Under the pieces are notes generated by a model, which was not told the DNA's origin, did no database searches, and saw nothing but the letters and a program-made list of their open reading frames with translations. A DNA stretch of 64,000 nt from Prostheceraeus crozeri. Lineage: Eukaryota > Platyhelminthes > Polycladida > Euryleptidae. The stretch covers positions 550,001 through 614,000 of the forward strand of contig CAJQUW010007545.1 in assembly GCA_907163375.1 (NCBI GenBank), written 5' to 3'. The position numbers were made by a program, and so were the translations under genes. This document shows positions 12,311 through 22,909 of this stretch, in pieces. Numbering within the stretch: position 1 is the first letter of the stretch; the number at the start of each line of letters is the position of its first letter.

Positions 12311-13271
12311 ATGTTACGAAATTCATGGAAGAATTTATCAGTTTAATTGGGGATGGGCGGTCTAAACGATAGCACGTCCTTTGAATCAGGACTGTGGTGG
12401 AAATTGAAATTCAAGTTTGGAATCACGTTTTTGAAACTGGAATCATGTCCATTGCACAAAATGTACAACTGTTTCAAGAAAAGTGTGATAGCACTTGATG
12501 AATTGGTCGTCGAGTAATTCATGGCTTCTCTACATGTACTTGTACACTCCTTAAAATGCTCGAGTGTGTGAAGACAGCTATTCTCTCGAACGAAGTAACG
12601 GATGTGACCGGATGCTTTATGGTGCGGTTTGTTTCCTGATGGTGGCTAAGCCATAAGTCAGCCTCACTTCAAATTTCGGAGCAATGGGAAAACGTGAAGC
12701 AGCATTTTCTCTAATATCTTCTATCACAAAAGGAGTTCCGAAGTTCTACCCTGTCAAGTAACCGCTACAAACAGGTCGCAAGCTATCTTTAAAATACTTG
12801 ATCACAAGCATGCCTAGCCTTCTTAACTTTCGTCAGTCAGAATTGAGACATTTGTGCTGAAGTTCCAAAGAAGAGAACCTGTGATTACATTTTGATTGAC
12901 ATTTCTATTGCTGGAATGGATGCAGAAGTGTATCAAGAAAGGTTGCTAGCTGGATCTGACAAGACGCAGAAAACATATTAGTTTGTTGTGAATCTTGCAA
13001 AAATTAATACAGCAAAGCCTAAAAATAGAAAGTCTAGCACGAGCACGATAATGGAGCGAAAGGCATGATGTATTTATTGAATAATGAAGTTTGTGATGAT
13101 GACGAGGAAAAATTCAAGAATATCTGTGTCGATATCTTCGTGGTAGTTGTCAGTAACCTACAAGTCTCTTTCCTTTGTTTCATTGTGCTAGAAGACACAA
13201 CCATGCTTCACCCGGATAACCGTCGTGATCCGAAATCTTCAATATCCTGCCTATCTCTAACAATTCTGGAG
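12311..13271. other. No gene seen
   Basis: Ordinary AT-rich sequence; the frame at 13065-13274 has no recognisable domain. Confidence 0.5.
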
Positions 13272-13284
13272 TAACTGAAGTCTG
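13272..13284 (+). repeat. Left 13-bp target-site duplication of the Penelope-like pair
   Basis: TAACTGAAGTCTG at 13272-13284 is repeated exactly and in the same orientation at 16698-16710, immediately outside the inverted pair of Penelope-like copies. Confidence 0.8.
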
Positions 13285-13316
13285 AGACTTCATGCAGCGA
13301 TCGGCTGGTGAAATTG

Positions 13317-15240
13317 ACTGATTAGCGTTCTGAAGCAATGACAAAACAAAACACATTATACGAATTTGCAAGGATTTAAGCTAGTAGGAAGAACAATTAT
13401 TTATTTAAAAACCTTTAGGAGGTATGACATACCGTTGTAATCTGCAGTGTGATTGATCTTAGGTTGATACTCTTTTATCATTAAAGCTTCTACAACATTT
13501 ATATGATAATTACTGTTACCTTTATACCTTATGCGAAATTGATTACTTATATCATACGTACAATGATTACATGTATTGATATGTTTGTAAACTGCTGTAT
13601 CTGTTCTTCTATGCTCTTCGATCCTTTGCTGGAGTCTTCGTTTGGTTTTGCCAATATATTGGCTGCTTGGATCACCCAAGCATGTAAATTCATAGACCAC
13701 ACAAGACTTCAGCACAGGTCCCATTTGCATTTCAAAGAGAAATATGATTTTACTTTCGTAGTGTTGAATACAATCTTAAGAGTTGATACCGTATCTTTTG
13801 TATATTTTCATCAAATTATTCCGTAATGTAAGCGATGGTTGACCAATATACGGTAGTACTGTATAGTTTACATGTGCATCTGCTGTACTCGTACATGTAT
13901 CATTGTGCCCGTTAGAAATCACTGTATTCTTTTTGTTAAGAAAGCTACGTACGATTTTTTTCTACTGCACTCCGTGGGTAGCCGTTTTTCTGAAAAATAC
14001 TAGTCATGTTTTTTACTTCGTTATGAAACATTTCCCAGCAGTTTGATACTGTATATGCTCGATGTAACATCCCATTAATAAGTCCAACTTTCCATTGCCT
14101 AGGGCAAACGGAATTGTAATTTGATAAGAGGCCAGTATACGTATCTTTACGGTAAATGGAAGTTTGTAAAGTATCTTCGGTGTTAATGAATACATCTAGG
14201 AAAGGTAACTTGTTGTTGCCCACTTCAGTGGTGAATTTTAGGTTAGGATGTTGTCTGTTTAGGTACTCATGGAATTTGTGAATTTTGTCTACGTTATCAA
14301 ATACGCATATGCAGTCATCTACATATCTGGAGTAGAACAGGGGCGAGAATTGTTCTCCCATCCAACCTTGTTCTAATTCTGCTAGGAAGAGATTGGCAAG
14401 CGTTGGTGCCAACGGTGAACCCATCGAAACTCCATGTTTGAGTATACATATTATCATTGTACATAAAGCTACCTTGTGTAGCGAATTTACATAGTTTTAT
14501 GAAAACATCTTTACCGTATCGCGGTTTGTTGTTTGAATTACTACTGAAAACTAGGTTAGCTGCTATGTTAATAACTTCATCTACAGGTATATTGGTAAAC
14601 AGTGATTCCACGTCAAAACTCACTAAGACATTATTCTTATCAAATACCGACTGTTTTTCTTTAATTCTGTCAATAAATTCAGCTGTTGAACTCAGCAAGT
14701 ACGTTTTATTGATGTGTTGTTTGATAATTGTATCGAGGTACTTGGCCAAATTGTAATTGTACGATCCTCTTGTACTGACAATTGGTCGAGCAGGAGCGTT
14801 AGTTTTATGTACTTTTATCGTACCGTACATTTTAGCTGATTCACTACCAGATGACATAATGTACTTGTATGTATTTTCAGTGATGTACCGTTTTACATAT
14901 TTTACTAAGTATCGATACAATCTGCCTTCTTCCCTAATGGTAGGGTGCTTTTTTAAGTCATCTGGTACTTGTACTTTTTCAAACTTAGAGGTATCATTGA
15001 TAATTACGTCTAATTTGTTAAAGTATTCATCAGCATCTACAAGTACAATACCGTTACCTTTATCAAATGAGCAAATTTTCAAATTTTTCATTTTTGCTAG
15101 ATTAGTTAGTGTTCTGTGTAGCCTTTTATTTGTATTATGTACTGCGGTACTCACTTTTTGCATTATTTTCGAAGTTGTTAACTGTTGCTATGATATCTTG
15201 TTTCAGCGCCTGTGTTACTGATAATTCTTCATTGTCTCTG
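13317..15240 (-). mobile_element. Penelope-like retroelement, longer copy of an inverted pair
   Basis: Read on the minus strand, this copy has the reverse transcriptase in 15163-13945 and the GIY-YIG endonuclease at 13730-13401. The N-terminal part of the RT shows SFDKGNGIVLVDADEY, GTIKVHKTNAPARPIVS and VSFDVESLFTNIPV. The palm shows GVSMGSPLAPTLANLFLAE and SRYVDDCICVF, the YVDD box. The endonuclease shows YEFTCLGDPSSQYIGKTKRR. The domain order and motifs are those of Penelope-like elements. The copy is long but interrupted. Its 3' portion (13317-14518) is almost identical to the reverse complement of 15497-16697, which implies a recent origin. A 32-bp stretch at 13285-13316 lies between the left target-site repeat and the arm. 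Confidence 0.9.
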
Positions 15241-15495
15241 CAATTCGCAGCAATGGTTTTTCTATTTGGTACTTTATACTTGGTGCTTTTTATATAAAGT
15301 ACCAAATAGAAAAAACCAGCAATTCTCTTAATCTTTCTTAGTCTTTGCAATTCGCAGTAATGGTTTTTTCTATTTGGTACTTTATACTTTCTTTTCTTAA
15401 TCTTTCTTAGTCTTTGCAATTCGCAGTAATGTTTTTTTCTATTTGGTAATTTATACTTGGTACTTTTTATATAAAGCACCAAATAGAAAAAACCA
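15234..15495 (-). repeat. Tandem hairpin units at the head-to-head junction
   Basis: Three imperfect units begin TTTGCAATTCGCAGTAATGG (near 15237, 15348 and 15411). Two of them carry a long hairpin with about 24-base arms; in the first, the arms are 15255-15278 and 15293-15317 around TACTTGGTGC. The units lie exactly where the two Penelope-like copies meet and probably belong to the element's 5' region. Confidence 0.75.
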
Positions 15496-15496
15496 T

Positions 15497-16697
15497 ACGG
15501 TAAAGATGTTTTCATAAAACTATGTAAATTCGCTACACAAGGTAGCTTTATGTACAATGATAATATGTATACTCAAACATGGAGTTTCGATGGGTTCACC
15601 GTTGGCACCAACGCTTGCCAATCTCTTCCTAGCAGAATTAGAACAAGGTTGGATGGGAGAACAATTCTCGCCCCTGTTCTACTCCAGATATGTAGATGAC
15701 TGCATATGCGTATTTGATAACGTAGACAAAATTCACAAATTCCATGAGTACCTAAACAGACAACATCCTAACCTAAAATTCACCACTGAAGTGGGCAACA
15801 ACAAGTTACCTTTCCTAGATGTATTCATTAACACCGAAGATACTTTACAAACTTCCATTTACCGTAAAGATACGTATACTGGCCTCTTATCAAATTACAA
15901 TTCCGTTTGCCCTAGGCAATGGAAAGTTGGACTTATTAATGGGATGTTACATCGAGCATATACAGTATCAAACTGCTGGGAAATGTTTCATAACGAAGTA
16001 AAAAACATGACTAGTATTTTTCAGAAAAACGGCTACCCACGGAGTGCAGTAGAAAAAAATCGTACGTAGCTTTCTTAACAAAAAGAATACAGTGATTTCT
16101 AACGGGCACAATGATACATGTACGAGTACAGCAGATGCACATGTAAACTATACAGTACTACCGTATATTGGTCAACCATCGCTTACATTACGGAATAATT
16201 TGATGAAAATATACAAAAGATACGGTATCAACTCTTAAGATTGTATTCAACACTACGAAAGTAAAATCATATTTCTCTTTGAAATGCAAATGGGACCTGT
16301 GCTGAAGTCTTGTGTGGTCTATGAATTTACATGCTTGGGTGATCCAAGCAGCCAATATATTGGCAAAACCAAACGAAGACTCCAGCAAAGGATCGAAGAG
16401 CATAGAAGTACAGATACAGCAGTTTACAAACATATCAATACATGTAATCATTGTACGTATGATATAAGTAATCAATTTCGCATAAGGTATAAAGGTAACA
16501 GTAATTATCATATAAATGTTGTAGAAGCTTTAATGATAAAAGAGTATCAACCTAAGATCAATCACACTGCAGATTACAACGGTATGTCATACCTCCTAAA
16601 GGTTTTTAAATAAATAATTGTTCTTCCTACTAGCTTAAATCCTTGCAAATTCGTATAATGTGTTTTGTTTTGTCATTGCTTCAGAACGCTAATCAGT
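15497..16697 (+). mobile_element. Penelope-like retroelement, 5'-truncated partner copy
   Basis: This + strand copy mirrors 13317-14518. The RT C-terminal half at 15557-16069 gives the same protein as the minus-strand frame at 13945-14457 (GVSMGSPLAPTLAN, SRYVDDCICVF). The GIY-YIG domain at 16284-16613 differs by a single residue (EEHRS instead of EEHRR). The right end abuts the 13-bp repeat at 16698-16710. The near identity of the arms argues for one recent insertion event or later gene conversion. Inverted or tandem partial pairs are typical of Penelope-like elements. Confidence 0.9.
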
Positions 16698-16710
16698 TAA
16701 CTGAAGTCTG
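16698..16710 (+). repeat. Right 13-bp target-site duplication of the Penelope-like pair
   Basis: Exact direct repeat of 13272-13284 (TAACTGAAGTCTG). Confidence 0.8.
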
Positions 16711-17475
16711 TATTGAACACTGCATTCCCACGTTTGACTGAACAATCAGGAACTGGATCAAATATATCTGCGATGAAGTGAGGAATGAATGGAAACTCTA
16801 TCAGCTTAAAACCAACATTCTGTCGTTTCATCGCTCTTCTATCTCACAAAATGAATTTCGAGGAATGCCTCAAAATTCGTACTGGAATCACGAAGTCCAT
16901 CATCTGGATTATCTCTCTGAAGAATCATCAGAGCAAAGAAAAATCGAGCGATAATGGGAAAAGGTATCAAAAATTACAGTTCGTAAATCCAAAATGCAGG
17001 TGTTTATCAAATATAGCAAGATGTGTGCTGATTCCATGTGTGCCACCACACGCTTAACAACGGGAATTCGCGGGAATTTCTGTGTTATAGGCTTTTAAAA
17101 TCTTCTGTTGTCTAAAACTTTTACCCTAACATAAGATATTAAAAGGACACGCGAATTGATCAGTGATTTAGAAAGTGTTGCAGCTTCCATTAATGGACTG
17201 AAGATGAAGTAGTTTGTGTTGTTGTATCGACCACACAGATTATGTACTTCACATTAGGTGCTTCAACATTTCAATCACTTAGGTATTCAGTTACTAATAG
17301 TTATTACATGCTCTAAATAAAGGTATGTAATATTTCAAACAATCTCTTGCTGTATGTATAGATTTTATAAAAATCTTAATTAATAGAACACGTGTATTTA
17401 ATTGTGAATTTCTCTATCCTTTTTTCTTTAAAGAAAAACATGTATTATTATTCAATATAAAAATTTTAAATGCTC
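16711..17475. other. No gene seen
   Basis: The frame at 16785-17057 (90 codons) is the longest here and has no recognisable domain. Confidence 0.45.
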
Positions 17476-17479
17476 TTGG

Positions 17480-17745
17480 GTCATTCCACACCAAAACGTC
17501 AAATGGCCTGTGGCGAAGGTTCTCAGATTTTCTTGAAATTCACATATTTTCATCATTTGGGTCTGTCTAGATGAAATCCAAAATATTTCGGAAAAATTCT
17601 ATCGGGAAGGTCACCTGCGTGGCCTTGACTTATTCGAATTTTTCTATTTTTAGAGAATTTATGAAAAACCATACACATCTTTGACGGCCTACATCATCGA
17701 TCTCGCAGCGAAGTTGAGAAAAATTCTTCTTGGACTGCTTAATTG
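17480..17745 (+). repeat. Repeat-like edge beginning GGGTCATTCCACACC
   Basis: The opening words GGGTCATTCCACACCAAAA are of the kind seen at the ends of some invertebrate DNA transposons, judged from memory. No inverted partner was found in the window. Non-coding. Confidence 0.25.
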
Positions 17746-18879
17746 ATACAGTTGTTATTAACATTATTAACAGTTAGAAACGAAAGGGCGAAAAATAGCT
17801 TATAACTACATATATTGGAAACTTAGGCCTATTGGAAATATACTTGTTGAGATCAGAAATCAAATCGGCTGAACTGCTCAAGACATTAAACGCCCACTTC
17901 TAAGAAACAACCAACAAGGAAAGTTTTTCCTCGCAAGTGTCTATAATTCACCTTTTACTCCTTTCACAGTATTACACCTGTCCATCATGAATGCTAGAAA
18001 AATTCGTCGACGGCAGATTGCGCCGGATTAAGCCATGATATATAAAATGAAGAAGTAGATCATTTTAATCTCGACCTTTCTAAGATAAAATAATAGTAAG
18101 CTTATTTTAAACCAAATTAGACATAAGACCGATCTTTATTTGATTACTTCTCATATGACTAAAGAAGAAAATTACTCGACAAATGATTGGGTCTCTGTCG
18201 ATTACTTAAATGATTAATATCCTGGACAAAGAATTTCGATTAGTGAAAATTGGACGCAAGTCATTACGCTAGCCAGAGCACGACAATTTTTCCAGTCCTC
18301 CAAGTCTACCGATATTCACAGATATCCAAGGGAGGACATTGCGAAGAAAATTGAAGAACCAACACCAGTTGGCTGCAGAGGAGTTTTCAGGCCATGATAA
18401 TTCTGAGAACGATTTGAAATAGGTACTAGAGTTAACTAAGTTGAAGTGTTTTGCTTTAAAAATATGAGTCACAATAATAAATGAACTTACTTCCTTTAGT
18501 CATCGAGTATATCCTTCCATTGAGGTTAACAATCTGCTAATTACAAAGCACATTCTACCTATAGATTTGATAGAAGCAGCACAAAAAGCGATCCAATTTT
18601 ACTACATTTTCTAATTCAAAAAAATCATACTTCTGGGTGGAAAAAGTGACTTCTGATTACAGTTTCAGATAGATCATGTGAAGCGTAAAACATTCGACCT
18701 ATCAGAATTGGCGCAGCTGTTGCGAGAAATTGTCAGGATTGAGTCAAAGATGTCAAAAATTGAATATTGTTCATATAATTTGAGATTCAAAAACCACTTT
18801 CCCGATCCCTGGTGAATTTCTAAATATTTTTTTACAATCATTTGGATGAATAAATGGCTGAATAAAGCCATCGTAGATG

Positions 18880-19130
18880 TTCATGGGGCTTCCTGAACCA
18901 AGAGGCGCATGTGTCTCTGAGCACAATCAGGGACTCATACATTCGGGCAGACGGATTCATGAACATTAAAATCGCCAATGCCTTGACACTTTCAGTCAAA
19001 TTATCCTCTGAAATGTACAGCGCAGCATTTGAAGAGAAGAAAAGATTGCCGAGGCTATCGCTAGAAAGGAAATAGAAGAGCTTGACCTGAGAAGAAAACA
19101 TGAAATGAAGTTTTTTATGACGAAATAGCA
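18880..19130 (+). mobile_element. hAT-like transposase C-terminal fragment
   Basis: A + strand frame from about 18905 reads VSLSTIRDSYIRADG, then ITLSVK-like and SAAFEEKKR segments, followed by stops. Spacing and residues resemble the region after the dimerisation motif in the better-preserved remnant at 48820-49800 (there LISLRLFVEGI, then ITKQILE-like and YQDALEKRKN). The match is weak, and the frames on the opposite strand here are shadows. Confidence 0.35.
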
Positions 19131-19904
19131 AAAAGGAAACGATAGTGTTCTAAGCGACGGACGAGAAGATTCATGATGCGAAGTCAGAACTCCGAGACCA
19201 TTCGAACTCCAGTAAATATTCTCGAGCGAACAGTCTACTTAGTTGGCTATCGAACAGAAAAAGACCATCACTTGAGCACTCCAAGATCTAGACAGCAAGG
19301 AACATAAAATTGATGACACTGGCATCAAATTGATCCTTACATAGTTTATGCTAACATGATATGTAAGTCTCCAAATAGTGATGTATATCTGATCCCAAAA
19401 TGTATTTGCTTTGCCTTACTTTTTGATCCCAAAATGTATTTGCTTTGCCTTACTTTTTGAACTATCTGCACATGCTTGCACATCAACAATAACATTGAAC
19501 TGTTGAGGCCGATGACAGACAGCAAAGCGATTAACAACAATAAAATTAAATAAACGCACTACTCCGATTCATTCCCGAATTCGGGAATTTCCCAAAAATT
19601 TTAAGTTACTCCCGAATTCGGTTCCCGAATTCCCGAAAATATGGACCCGAAATTCCTGAAAATTTCCATTATGCAGTATCTCTAACAAATATGATTTTTG
19701 CATTGGGTCCTGTTGAAGTTAAACATCTTCAATAAATATCAACGTTCCCGAGTAATCATACGAGCGTATGATAGAAATTTATCTAAAATATCAATTTCAA
19801 ACCTCTCGACTCCTTTATCAATCCTCATTCCTTTATTCCATGAATTTTTCGGAAAAATATAGGTAATTCTATTAAACAACGACGTACATGTACATGTAAT
19901 ATAA

Positions 19905-20190
19905 GCGCATTTTGTTGGACTTGTACTTCTTGCATAAACTGTACTATAATCATTTCGACTTGTCGCTCAACTCTTTCTTTACCACCTACCTTTCATCTCA
20001 AATTACTCGAGGTCAATCACTTAACAGCTGTCAGATTGTGCCAGTCTTAAAAGTTAATTCGAACTATCTCAGTGGATTGTTTTTCTTTCGCGTCATTAAA
20101 ATATGGAATTCATTGAACGATTCAATAGTGAAAGCTCCAACCTTCATGATGTTCAAGAAAAGACTCAAATCAGTTTTGATCTAAGTGAAT
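19905..20190 (+). mobile_element. LINE 3' end fragment (RT C-terminus)
   Basis: The frame at 19912-20184 ends with ITRGQSLNSCQIVPV, FFFRVIKIWNSLNDSIV and FMMFKKRLKSVLI, then a stop. The pattern FF.RVI.IWNSLPDSVV.APS...FK.RL is the usual C-terminal tail of CR1/Jockey-type LINE polyproteins. It could belong to the same kind of element as 10924-11830. Only the last 90 or so codons remain. Confidence 0.7.
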
Positions 20191-20624
20191 TTTGCTCATA
20201 CTGTGACTGGTAATATGTGATTTCGTATAAAATTATTTGACAGGTGCATTTTATACCTGATGGTAAATTTTATTTAGATACATTCCTACATTCCATATAG
20301 AAGATGATTCTCATTATAATGAAGGTCAGTAAGAGTCTCAATCTCATTGATCCGAATGAATTTGCATATATTGTGACCATGATCATTAAAGTGTAAATTT
20401 TGTATCGATGATTTTGTTACATTCATTTCTATATTAGATGTTAAGCGTTTACGTTCTTTTGCTCCATTGTGAGTACTCCCATCCAGTGAACTCTTATCAT
20501 GTCGTGATCATCACTTTTCAAATTTGTAAATATAGGCCCTATAGATCTCACGTATTTTGTATATGGTATATGATGTATATTAGTCCCGCAGCGAAAGATG
20601 TCCAAAGGATCATGTCCATAGGAC

Positions 20625-20680
20625 GTTCGTATATGGTTAGTAATACTTGAATCTGGACGTCTGCCGAGTTCTAGTGGTGG
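20625..20680 (+). repeat. Short relic similar to the Mutator-like element at 41533
   Basis: A 20-bp identity (ACGTCTGCCGAGTTCTAGTG, 20657-20676) and a looser match just upstream (GTAATACTTGAATC against CTACTACGAATC) relate this piece to both arms of the fold-back element at 41533-42261. Confidence 0.45.
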
Positions 20681-21099
20681 CACCTACAAGTTAGGCCCCT
20701 GAAAGACCCCCCCCAAAAGGGCCAATACTCCAACATTGGATGTCCTGGCTCAAGCCAAGACATTTTGAGGACAGAAGTACTGAGTATTAAGAAATACCTA
20801 TGACAGACATTTTGGTGGGTGCGTTTCCTCAACACAGATACTTTAATAAATGACCTCTAAAATAGACTGTTGTATAATTTGTATATTTCATTCATAAAAT
20901 ATTAACTTAAATTTTCTAAATATCTAAAAAAATTTCTCTATTCAAAATATAATGGTTGATTGCAATCTTCAATATTACTGCTAATTTTTAATAGATAGAT
21001 GGTAATGAAGGCTACATATGGTTCTTACTGTGACAAGAAAAGAGTTATTGAGAAAAAATATTTTTCTGAAGAAAAAGTTACGGACTAAAGTACAACATC

Positions 21100-21481
21100 A
21101 ATCGTCGTTCTCACTGTCGCTATCACTATCAGTTTTGTCGGTCCATTCTTCCTCAAACTTCTCGTCAACCGTCTGGTTCAGGTCAGTGCTTTCCTCACGA
21201 ACATCTTTACTGAGGTATGTAGGTAAATTTTCCCCTTCAAACCAATCCGGAACCCATTATCTCTCATCTTCAATTTTCCATTCGTAGTTTGATGGGTTCA
21301 AATCATCGTTCGGTTTGCGATCCGTTGCACGACTCCAGATTTTACTAACATAATGTGCGCGCTTGATTTTGTTTCGAAGTGTCTTTGAGCAAGGTGGTAA
21401 CAAGGCATAGTTGATTCTTTTGATATTTCTGAGGGGATCAGTTTCGCTGACTCTTAAAATTTGTAAATATGTGGGTCTCAT
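21100..21481 (-). pseudogene. Relic of a transposon-associated protein C-terminus
   Basis: The minus strand from 21481 reads INYALLPPCSKTLRNKIKRA, HYVSKIWSRA, PSNYEWKIEDER, a stop, then WVPDWFEGENLPTYLS and an acidic Asp/Ser tail. The pattern LPP....L..K..RA.Y....W..A, with a later GW.....-W.EG..LP and an acidic C-terminus, resembles a repeat-encoded protein family common in invertebrate genomes. This is recalled rather than searched. One in-frame stop separates the two halves. Confidence 0.45.
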
Positions 21482-21744
21482 ATAATTCGTTTATCATGTG
21501 CATGTACATCATGATCACTCGGTAAATTTGTAAATATATGTCTCATGTATTTTTTATTGATACTAAACTTTGCGTATGCATATGTTGCACGTGTTATCAA
21601 CGCTTACTTGTAAGTGCCCTTGCGGCCATCGCTTTGCGTTTTCTGTATATTTCAGAGTGAACATTTATGACTTATGTACTTCCCAATCCCATGGTCTCGT
21701 GAATCGAAGAAGGCTGCCGAAGTGAACCTTCGAGCGAATCGACC

Positions 21745-22340
21745 ATTGAGTTCTGGTCAACAATGGAAAAAAATCAAAAGTTGCCTATGCTCTGCAGACT
21801 GGTGAAAACCGTCATCGTTATCCCACATGGGAACAGCGAAATTGAAAGGCAGTTCAGTGTCCTGTCTGACGTTGTGACAAAGAAGCGATCTTGCCTCTCG
21901 CCGGACACTATACATGCACTGGTCGTCAGTAAGTCGATACTTTTGGCTAATGGTTGGACAAATTCCACTGTTCCAATCAATGAAAGCCTTCATAGTGTCT
22001 GTTCTGCTGCACATCAGCACTACAGGAAGAGAAAAAGGGATGAAGCCAAAGCGAACGAGGATATCAAAAGGAAAAACATGGAGGCACAAATTATTGGAGA
22101 TTTTTCCAATTTTCTGAAGTCAAATGACTAACTCATGAATATTGAAAGTTCTGCCCTTGAAACGGATCGGTAATTGCAAGAACTTATTTCCAAAAAAGAG
22201 AAACTTGCAGAGTTTATTACGACGGCAACAACAAAAGTGAAAGATTCGGAAGAAAAATTGAAATTTCTATTAGAGAAGAAAAAGACTCTATTGAAGCAAA
22301 AAGAAAAAAGATGGTGTCTTTGATGGACCAATTTGTTGTC
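21745..22340 (+). mobile_element. hAT transposase C-terminal dimerisation domain, remnant
   Basis: The frame extends upstream of the ATG at 21763 (EFWSTMEKNQKLPML) and contains the hAT C-terminal signature: LVKTVIVIPHGNSEIERQFS, then VTKKRSCLSPDTIHAL. In hAT elements this is the P.S....ER.FS...I....R..L.......L block. It is followed by a basic segment (YRKRKRDEAK), a stop at about 22131, and a coiled-coil-like Lys/Glu-rich tail in frame to 22330 with a further stop. It lies inside the terminal-repeat pair at 19559 and 22876. The N-terminal zinc finger and catalytic core were not found. Confidence 0.75.
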
Positions 22341-22873
22341 AAAGAGTCATCTTCCAAATAACTTCAGACCTTCGTGAAAATAAATGAATGTGGATCAACT
22401 GAGTATTTTTTGTAATAAAATATATCTACATGTACTTGTTGAGCAATGGCAGTATTACAGTGCTTAGATGAAAATAGATAATACATGTGCAACATAGATA
22501 TGACGTTTCTTCATTGTATACCGATTAATTAATATTTTCTATGTGTTGCTGTACGCTTTAAGTTGTTGAAGTATTCAGATTTGCTCATAGTATCTCAAAG
22601 CTTCCATTCATTTTAAAACCCAAGCACATGAAGATAAGCTTTATGAAGACTATTATGCACAATATTTGAAGAAATGTAAGGGATATAACTAGTCTGTAGG
22701 GGTCTTAACTGGTCTGTTTCCGGGGATCAAAATACCTACAGATGCATTAAATTAATGTACTGCTCTATCAATTAATGAATACTATCCCATTAACGGTTTC
22801 TATGCCGTTTTAATGTGATAGTACATAATTCCCGAAAATTTCAGTCATTCGGGAATTCCCGAAAATTCGGAGG

Positions 22874-22904
22874 GTATGTGCTCTAACCAACTGAGCTACG
22901 AGCC
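22874..22904 (-). pseudogene. tRNA-like 5' half (D-arm / A box)
   Basis: On the minus strand the segment starts GGCTCGTAGCTCAGTTGGTT and continues AGAGCACATAC, a good tRNA acceptor-strand, D-arm and A-box match. No anticodon arm, T arm or complementary acceptor strand follows; the sequence passes straight into the terminus of the hAT-like element. A weak B-box-like word (GGTTTGATCC) lies on the wrong side. It is a truncated tRNA gene or the head of a tRNA-derived SINE. Confidence 0.5.
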
Positions 22905-22909
22905 ACTAA

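Larger units (their letters stand above)
19559..22876 (+). mobile_element. hAT-like element remnant, about 3.3 kb
   Basis: The left edge (TACTCCGATTCATTCCCG, then repeated TTCCCGAATTCGGG words to 19660) mirrors the right edge, whose reverse complement begins TACCCTCCGAATTTTCGGG (22876 downward). Between them lie a hAT dimerisation-domain frame at 21745-22340, a LINE 3' fragment at 19905-20190 and a minus-strand relic at 21100-21481. The termini and the transposase piece together support one decayed element with later insertions. The outer boundaries are approximate and no clear 8-bp target duplication was found. Confidence 0.55.

Noticed and set aside
14457-15297. Plus-strand frames of 99 and 154 codons over the Penelope-like copy
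   Set aside because: Antisense shadows of the RT on the minus strand.
16785-17057. 90-codon frame beginning with ATG, Cys-rich near its end
   Set aside because: The cysteines do not form a known finger spacing and no flanking exon was found.
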